A stretch of DNA of 64,000 bases from Cellulosimicrobium terreum (GTDB lineage Bacteria > Actinomycetota > Actinomycetes > Actinomycetales > Cellulomonadaceae), in contig JACYFD010000005.1 in NCBI GenBank assembly GCA_014803435.1, forward strand, positions 62,001 to 126,000. The letters run 5' to 3'. A program made the position numbers and the translations under genes. Shown here piece after piece: positions 59,098-64,000 of the stretch. How positions within the stretch are numbered: the first letter of the stretch is position 1; every line of letters starts with the position of its first letter. The notes under the pieces were generated by a model. It saw only the letters and a program-made list of their open reading frames with translations. It did no database searches and was not told where the DNA came from.

Positions 59098-60078
59098 ATG
59101 GCGCTCACGGCACAGGTGAAGGACGAGCTGGCCCGGGTACGGGTGGACAAGACGTCGTGCCGACGGGCCGAGGTCTCGGCGATGCTCCGGTTCTCCGGGG
59201 GGCTGCACCTCATCTCGGGGCGGATCGTCATCGAGGCGGAGCTCGACACGGCGATCGCCGCGCGACGGCTGCGTGAGACGATCGCGGACGTCTACGGCCA
59301 CACGAGCGAGCTGATCGTGGTGTCGGCGGGCGGGCTGCGCAAGAGCAACCGCTACGTGGTGCGGGTCGTGCGCGAGGGGGAGTCGCTCGCCCGGCAGACC
59401 GGCCTGCTGGACCAGCGTGGCCGGCCCGTGCGCGGGCTGCCGCCGCAAGTGGTCTCGGGCGGGGTCGAGGAGTCCGAGGCCGCGTGGCGCGGGGCGTTCC
59501 TCGCGCACGGGTCCCTGACCGAGCCCGGACGCTCGTCGGCGCTCGAGGTGACCTGCCCCGGACCGGAGGCGGCGCTCGCCCTCGTCGGCGCAGCGCGCCG
59601 GCTGGGGGTCTCTGCCAAGTCGCGCGAGGTGCGCGGGATCGACCGGGTGGTGATCCGCGACGGTGACGCGATCGCCGCGCTGCTGACGCGCCTCGGCGCC
59701 CACGAGACGGTCCTCGTGTGGGAGGAGCGGCGGACCCGTCGCGAGGTGCGTGGGACCGCGAACCGGCTCGCGAACTTCGACGACGCCAACCTCCGCCGCT
59801 CCGCACGGGCGGCGGTGGCGGCGGGCGCGCGGGTCGAGCGCGCCTTCGAGATCCTGGGACCGGACCTGCCGGACCACCTGCGCCAGGCCGGGGAGCTGCG
59901 CCTCGCGCACAAGGAGGCGTCCCTGGAGGAGCTCGGCCAGCTCGCCGATCCGCCTCTGACGAAGGACGCGGTGGCGGGCCGGATCAGGCGGCTCCTGTCG
60001 ACGGCGGACAAGAAGGCGGGTGAGCTGGGCATCCCGGACACCGAGGCGAGCCTGAGCCCCGAGCTGCTCGACCTGTGA
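59098..60078 (+). CDS. whiA: DNA-binding regulator WhiA
   Basis: A 326-residue protein with an N-terminal LAGLIDADG-like fold that has lost endonuclease residues ([20 protein letters not shown]) and a C-terminal helix-turn-helix ([28 protein letters not shown], read in two parts). [14 protein letters not shown] is the linker signature. WhiA activates sporulation-septation genes in Streptomyces and division genes elsewhere. It is a housekeeping gene in this order, which does not form aerial spores. Separated from yvcK by 65 bases. Confidence 0.96.
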   Translation: MALTAQVKDELARVRVDKTSCRRAEVSAMLRFSGGLHLISGRIVIEAELDTAIAARRLRETIADVYGHTSELIVVSAGGLRKSNRYVVRVVREGESLARQTGLLDQRGRPVRGLPPQVVSGGVEESEAAWRGAFLAHGSLTEPGRSSALEVTCPGPEAALALVGAARRLGVSAKSREVRGIDRVVIRDGDAIAALLTRLGAHETVLVWEERRTRREVRGTANRLANFDDANLRRSARAAVAAGARVERAFEILGPDLPDHLRQAGELRLAHKEASLEELGQLADPPLTKDAVAGRIRRLLSTADKKAGELGIPDTEASLSPELLDL

Positions 60079-60129
60079 ACCCGACATGCCACGCGGCGGT
60101 CCGTCCACGTCCGTCCGAGTAGTGGGACT

Positions 60130-61391
<1,262 letters not shown>

Positions 61392-61430
61392 GCCTCTCGC
61401 TCCCGGCTCGCAGCTCTGCGTAGCACCATG

Positions 61431-61477
61431 CGTCCGCGTGCGTGTCCCGGCCACGGCCGGTGACGCGCACGCGGACG
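61431..61477 (+). terminator. Large hairpin between gap and pgk
   Basis: CGTCCGCGTGCG (61431-61442) pairs perfectly with CGCACGCGGACG (61466-61477), and inside it CCGGCC-AC-GGCCGG (61447-61460) makes a second stem. There is no T-run. It may attenuate transcription or act as a processing and stability element that sets gap mRNA above pgk mRNA. Confidence 0.6.
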
Positions 61478-61548
61478 TCCTCGTGTGCGGGCGGCACCGG
61501 CATCGTCCCGGCTCCCCGCACGACGGCGACCGAACCGTAGGAGAACGC

Positions 61549-62748
61549 ATGAAGACCATCGACGACCTGGGCGACCTGCGCGGCAAGCGCGTGCTCGTCC
61601 GTTCCGACTTCAACGTCCCGCTCGACGGGACGACCATCACGGACGACGGCCGGATCCGCGCGGCCCTGCCCACGCTGAAGAAGCTGACCGACGCCGGCGC
61701 GAAGGTCGTCGTCACGGCGCACCTCGGCCGCCCCAAGGGCGAGCCGGACCCCGCGTTCTCGCTCGCGCCGGTCGCCGCCCGCCTCGGCGAGCTCCTGGGC
61801 GTCCCGGTGCACCTCGCCCAGGACGTCGTGGGCGACTCCGCGCGCGAGACCGTCGCCGCCCTCGGGGAGGGCGAGGTCGCGCTGCTGGAGAACATCCGCT
61901 TCGACGCGCGCGAGACCTCGAAGGACGAGGCCGAGCGGCAGTCGCTCGCGAACGACCTCGCCGGCCTGGCCGACGCGTTCGTCTCGGACGGCTTCGGCGT
62001 CGTGCACCGCAAGCAGGCGTCGGTCTACGACGTCGCGCAGGTGCTGCCCGCCGCCGTCGGCGAGCTCGTCCTCAAGGAGGTCGACTCGCTGCGCAAGGCC
62101 ACCGAGAACCCGGAGCGCCCGTACGTCGTCGTCCTGGGCGGCTCGAAGGTCTCCGACAAGCTCGGCGTCATCGCCAACCTGCTGACCAAGGCCGACCGCC
62201 TCCTCATCGGTGGCGGCATGGTGTTCACGTTCCTCGCCGCCCAGGGTCACCAGGTCGGCAAGTCGCTCCTCGAGTCCGACCAGATCGACACGGTCAAGGG
62301 CTACCTCGCGGACGCCGAGAAGAACGGCGTCGAGATCGTGCTGCCGACGGACATCGTCGCCGCGGAGGCGTTCGCCGCCGACGCGCCGCACGCAGTCGTC
62401 GCGGCGGACGCGATCCCCGCGGACTCGATCGGCCTCGACATCGGCCCCGAGTCCGCGAAGCTCTTCGCGAGCAAGATCGCCGACGCGAAGACCGTCGTAT
62501 GGAACGGCCCCGCCGGCGTCTTCGAGTTCGACGCGTTCTCGGGCGGGACCCGCGCGGTCGCGCAGGCGCTCGTCGACGCGACGGCGAACGGCGCGTTCAC
62601 GATCGTCGGTGGCGGGGACTCCGCAGCGGCGGTCCGGATCCTCGGATTCGACGAGGCCGGCTTCAGCCACATCTCGACGGGTGGCGGCGCGAGCCTCGAG
62701 TTCCTCGAGGGCAAGGACCTGCCGGGGATCTCGGTCCTCGAGGGCTGA
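61549..62748 (+). CDS. pgk: Phosphoglycerate kinase
   Basis: A 399-residue two-domain kinase that makes ATP from 1,3-bisphosphoglycerate. Motifs: [14 protein letters not shown], the basic patch [12 protein letters not shown] and ENIRFDARE in the N-domain; [25 protein letters not shown] and the nucleotide-binding GGGDSAAAV and [13 protein letters not shown] in the C-domain. ATG 61549 has AGGAGA just upstream. Length is normal. Confidence 0.97.
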   Translation: MKTIDDLGDLRGKRVLVRSDFNVPLDGTTITDDGRIRAALPTLKKLTDAGAKVVVTAHLGRPKGEPDPAFSLAPVAARLGELLGVPVHLAQDVVGDSARETVAALGEGEVALLENIRFDARETSKDEAERQSLANDLAGLADAFVSDGFGVVHRKQASVYDVAQVLPAAVGELVLKEVDSLRKATENPERPYVVVLGGSKVSDKLGVIANLLTKADRLLIGGGMVFTFLAAQGHQVGKSLLESDQIDTVKGYLADAEKNGVEIVLPTDIVAAEAFAADAPHAVVAADAIPADSIGLDIGPESAKLFASKIADAKTVVWNGPAGVFEFDAFSGGTRAVAQALVDATANGAFTIVGGGDSAAAVRILGFDEAGFSHISTGGGASLEFLEGKDLPGISVLEG

Positions 62749-62770
62749 CCTCCGTCCACGAACCACCCGC

Positions 62771-62798
62771 ACGCGCCGCCCCCACGGGGGCGGCGCGT
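62771..62798 (+). terminator. Hairpin between pgk and tpiA
   Basis: ACGCGCCGCCCCC and GGGGGCGGCGCGT form a 13-bp stem with a very tight loop, 26 bases before the tpiA start. Probably an intra-operon attenuator or mRNA processing site. Confidence 0.5.
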
Positions 62799-62823
62799 CC
62801 GACCAAGAGAGAAGACGAGTCAC

Positions 62824-63618
62824 GTGGCGAACACCCGTACCCCGCTGATGGCGGGCAACTGGAAGATGAACCTGGACCACCACCAGGCGACCCACACCGT
62901 GCAGAAGCTGGCCTGGACGCTCAAGGACGCGAAGCACGACTACTCGACCGTCGAGGTCGCCGTGCTGCCGCCGTTCACGGACCTGCGCTCGGTGCAGACC
63001 CTCGTCGACGCCGACAAGCTCGACGTCCGCTACGGCGCTCAGGACGTCTCCGCGCACGCGTCGGGTGCCTACACGGGCGAGATCTCGGCGACGATGCTCG
63101 CCAAGCTCGGGGTGACGTACGTCGCTATCGGGCACTCGGAGCGACGTGAGTACCACGCCGAGTCCGACGCGCTCATCAACACGAAGATCGTTGCTGCCGT
63201 CGGTCAGGGCCTCGCGCCGATCCTGTGCGTCGGCGAGGGCCTCGACGTGCGCAAGGCCGGGCAGCAGATCCCGCACACGCTCGCCCAGCTCGAGGGCGCG
63301 CTCGCCGGTATCCCCGCGACGCAGCTGGAGAACCTGGTCGTCGCGTACGAGCCCGTCTGGGCCATCGGCACCGGTGAGGTCGCGACGCCCGAGGACGCCC
63401 AGGAGGTCTGCGGTGCGATCCGCGGCGCGCTCGGCGACCTGTACGACGCCGGTCTGGCAGACGCCACGCGGGTGCTGTACGGCGGGTCCGTGAAGTCGTC
63501 GAACGTGGCGGCGATCATGGCGAAGCCGGACGTCGACGGCGCGCTCGTCGGTGGCGCGAGCCTCGATCCCGAGGAGTTCGCCGCGATCGTGCGGTACCAG
63601 GCGCACGCCACGGCGTGA
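62824..63618 (+). CDS. tpiA: Triosephosphate isomerase
   Basis: A 264-residue TIM-barrel enzyme that interconverts dihydroxyacetone phosphate and glyceraldehyde 3-phosphate. The catalytic residues are Lys14 in GNWKMNLDH, His in [11 protein letters not shown] and Glu in [11 protein letters not shown]. The phosphate-binding loop is [10 protein letters not shown], with [11 protein letters not shown] following. GTG 62824 is preceded by GAGAGAAGACGAG as purine-rich ribosome site. Confidence 0.97.
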   Translation: MANTRTPLMAGNWKMNLDHHQATHTVQKLAWTLKDAKHDYSTVEVAVLPPFTDLRSVQTLVDADKLDVRYGAQDVSAHASGAYTGEISATMLAKLGVTYVAIGHSERREYHAESDALINTKIVAAVGQGLAPILCVGEGLDVRKAGQQIPHTLAQLEGALAGIPATQLENLVVAYEPVWAIGTGEVATPEDAQEVCGAIRGALGDLYDAGLADATRVLYGGSVKSSNVAAIMAKPDVDGALVGGASLDPEEFAAIVRYQAHATA

Positions 63619-63624
63619 CCTGTC

Positions 63625-63654
63625 GGTGCGGGCCCCCGCGAGGGGGCCCGCACC
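63625..63654 (+). terminator. Hairpin terminator after tpiA
   Basis: A perfect 13-bp GC-rich stem (63625-63637 with 63642-63654) closed by a GCGA tetraloop, six bases after the tpiA stop. It ends the gap-pgk-tpi unit. Confidence 0.78.
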
Positions 63655-63694
63655 CGGGCGCGGACGGGGTTCGCCGCATCACCCCCGCGTCGCC

Positions 63695-63723
63695 TACTCT
63701 TGACCCCTGTGTGACAGGTCACG
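63695..63723 (+). promoter_or_regulatory. secG promoter region with an inverted repeat
   Basis: A -10-like TACTCT (63695-63700) is followed by GTGAC-AG-GTCAC (63711-63722). The half CAGGTCAC resembles the CAGGTCACA and CAGGTGACA boxes at gap. A TTGACC at 63700-63705 could be a -35 instead, but no fitting -10 follows. Confidence 0.4.
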
Positions 63724-63786
63724 CCTGCGCACGACAACCGGTCGGGCCGGCTCACGCCGGCCCACCCTGATCTCAAGGACGAACTC

Positions 63787-64000
63787 GTGGACGTGCTGCG
63801 CATCATCCTCATGGTCCTGCTGGTCATCACCAGCGGGTTCCTCATCCTGCTCGTGCTCATGCACAAGGGGAAGGGCGGGGGCCTGTCCGACATGTTCGGG
63901 GGCGGGATGTCGACCGCCGTCGGCAGCTCGGGTGTCGCGGAGCGCAACTTGAACCGGATCACGATCACCTTCGCGCTCGTCTGGGCGGTCGTCATCGTGC
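63787..64000 (+). CDS. secG: Preprotein translocase subunit SecG, 3' truncated by the window edge
   Basis: The frame from GTG 63787 stays open to the end and encodes 71 residues. A first membrane helix (LRIILMVLLVITSGFLILLVL) is followed by the SecG loop HKGKGGGLSDMFGGGMSTAVGSSGVAERNLNR and the beginning of a second helix (ITITFALVWAVVIV). The layout matches SecG, the small accessory subunit of SecYEG. AAGGA lies 9 bases upstream. Its place after tpiA is conserved in actinobacteria. Too short to appear as a long ORF. Confidence 0.93.
   Translation, partial: MDVLRIILMVLLVITSGFLILLVLMHKGKGGGLSDMFGGGMSTAVGSSGVAERNLNRITITFALVWAVVIV

Overview
The window is GC-rich (roughly 70% or more by eye) chromosomal DNA with many GTG starts, 4-base ATGA/GTGA gene overlaps and a Pup-ligase gene at its left edge. 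Together with whiA, pdtaR, a two-membrane-segment SecG and the order trp-lgt-gltBD-pyk ... polA-rpsA-coaE-uvrB ... uvrA-uvrC-rapZ-yvcK-whiA-gap-pgk-tpi-secG, this points to an actinobacterium of the order Micrococcales, probably near Cellulomonadaceae or Promicromonosporaceae. The genus is an inference. I see no insertion sequence, phage, CRISPR array or origin.

Layout. 1-2589: the end of pafA, an FKBP lipoprotein and hisF. 2691-6574: a heterodimeric ABC exporter that separates hisF from hisI. 6634-14834: hisI, trpE and a conserved membrane gene, three small membrane proteins, then trpC, trpB, trpA and lgt; trpD, trpG and trpF are not here. 14972-22543: gltBD (ammonium assimilation) and pyruvate kinase, closed by a strong hairpin. 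22635-26209 (minus strand): a GT4 glycosyltransferase overlapping a GH92 alpha-mannosidase that has no signal peptide. 26406-31806: a 1326-residue membrane-anchored single-module NRPS of the poly-lysine-synthetase (Pls) type followed by an M1 metallopeptidase. 31836-42707: an unusual tRNA-Leu, the ANTAR regulator pdtaR, a GNAT enzyme, a thioesterase, polA, a methyltransferase, pfkA, rpsA and an ABC exporter divergent from a MarR gene. 43270-51348: coaE, pcp, uvrB, a shortened VOC protein, a manganese-type (yybP-ykoY) riboswitch ahead of two tandem TerC genes, and small enzymes. 51441-64000: SOS-controlled uvrA, an OsmC protein, uvrC, rapZ-yvcK-whiA, then gap-pgk-tpi and the start of secG.

How it works together. 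Most of the window is housekeeping: aromatic and histidine biosynthesis, glutamate synthesis, lower and upper glycolysis (pfkA, gap, pgk, tpi, pyk) and nucleotide excision repair (uvrA, uvrB, uvrC, polA). The accessory interest is in 22.6-31.8 kb. The adenylation domain of the Pls-like protein reads as a lysine-type code, so the locus may make a homopolymer or short isopeptide of a basic amino acid, with the M1 enzyme as processing or degrading partner. Regulation is visible at several points: a riboswitch hairpin that hides a Shine-Dalgarno site, a LexA box at uvrA, a MarR-type operator, long structured leaders at gap and upstream of the GNAT gene, and at least eleven genes whose start codon lies 6-8 nt after a -10-like hexamer, suggesting leaderless mRNAs.
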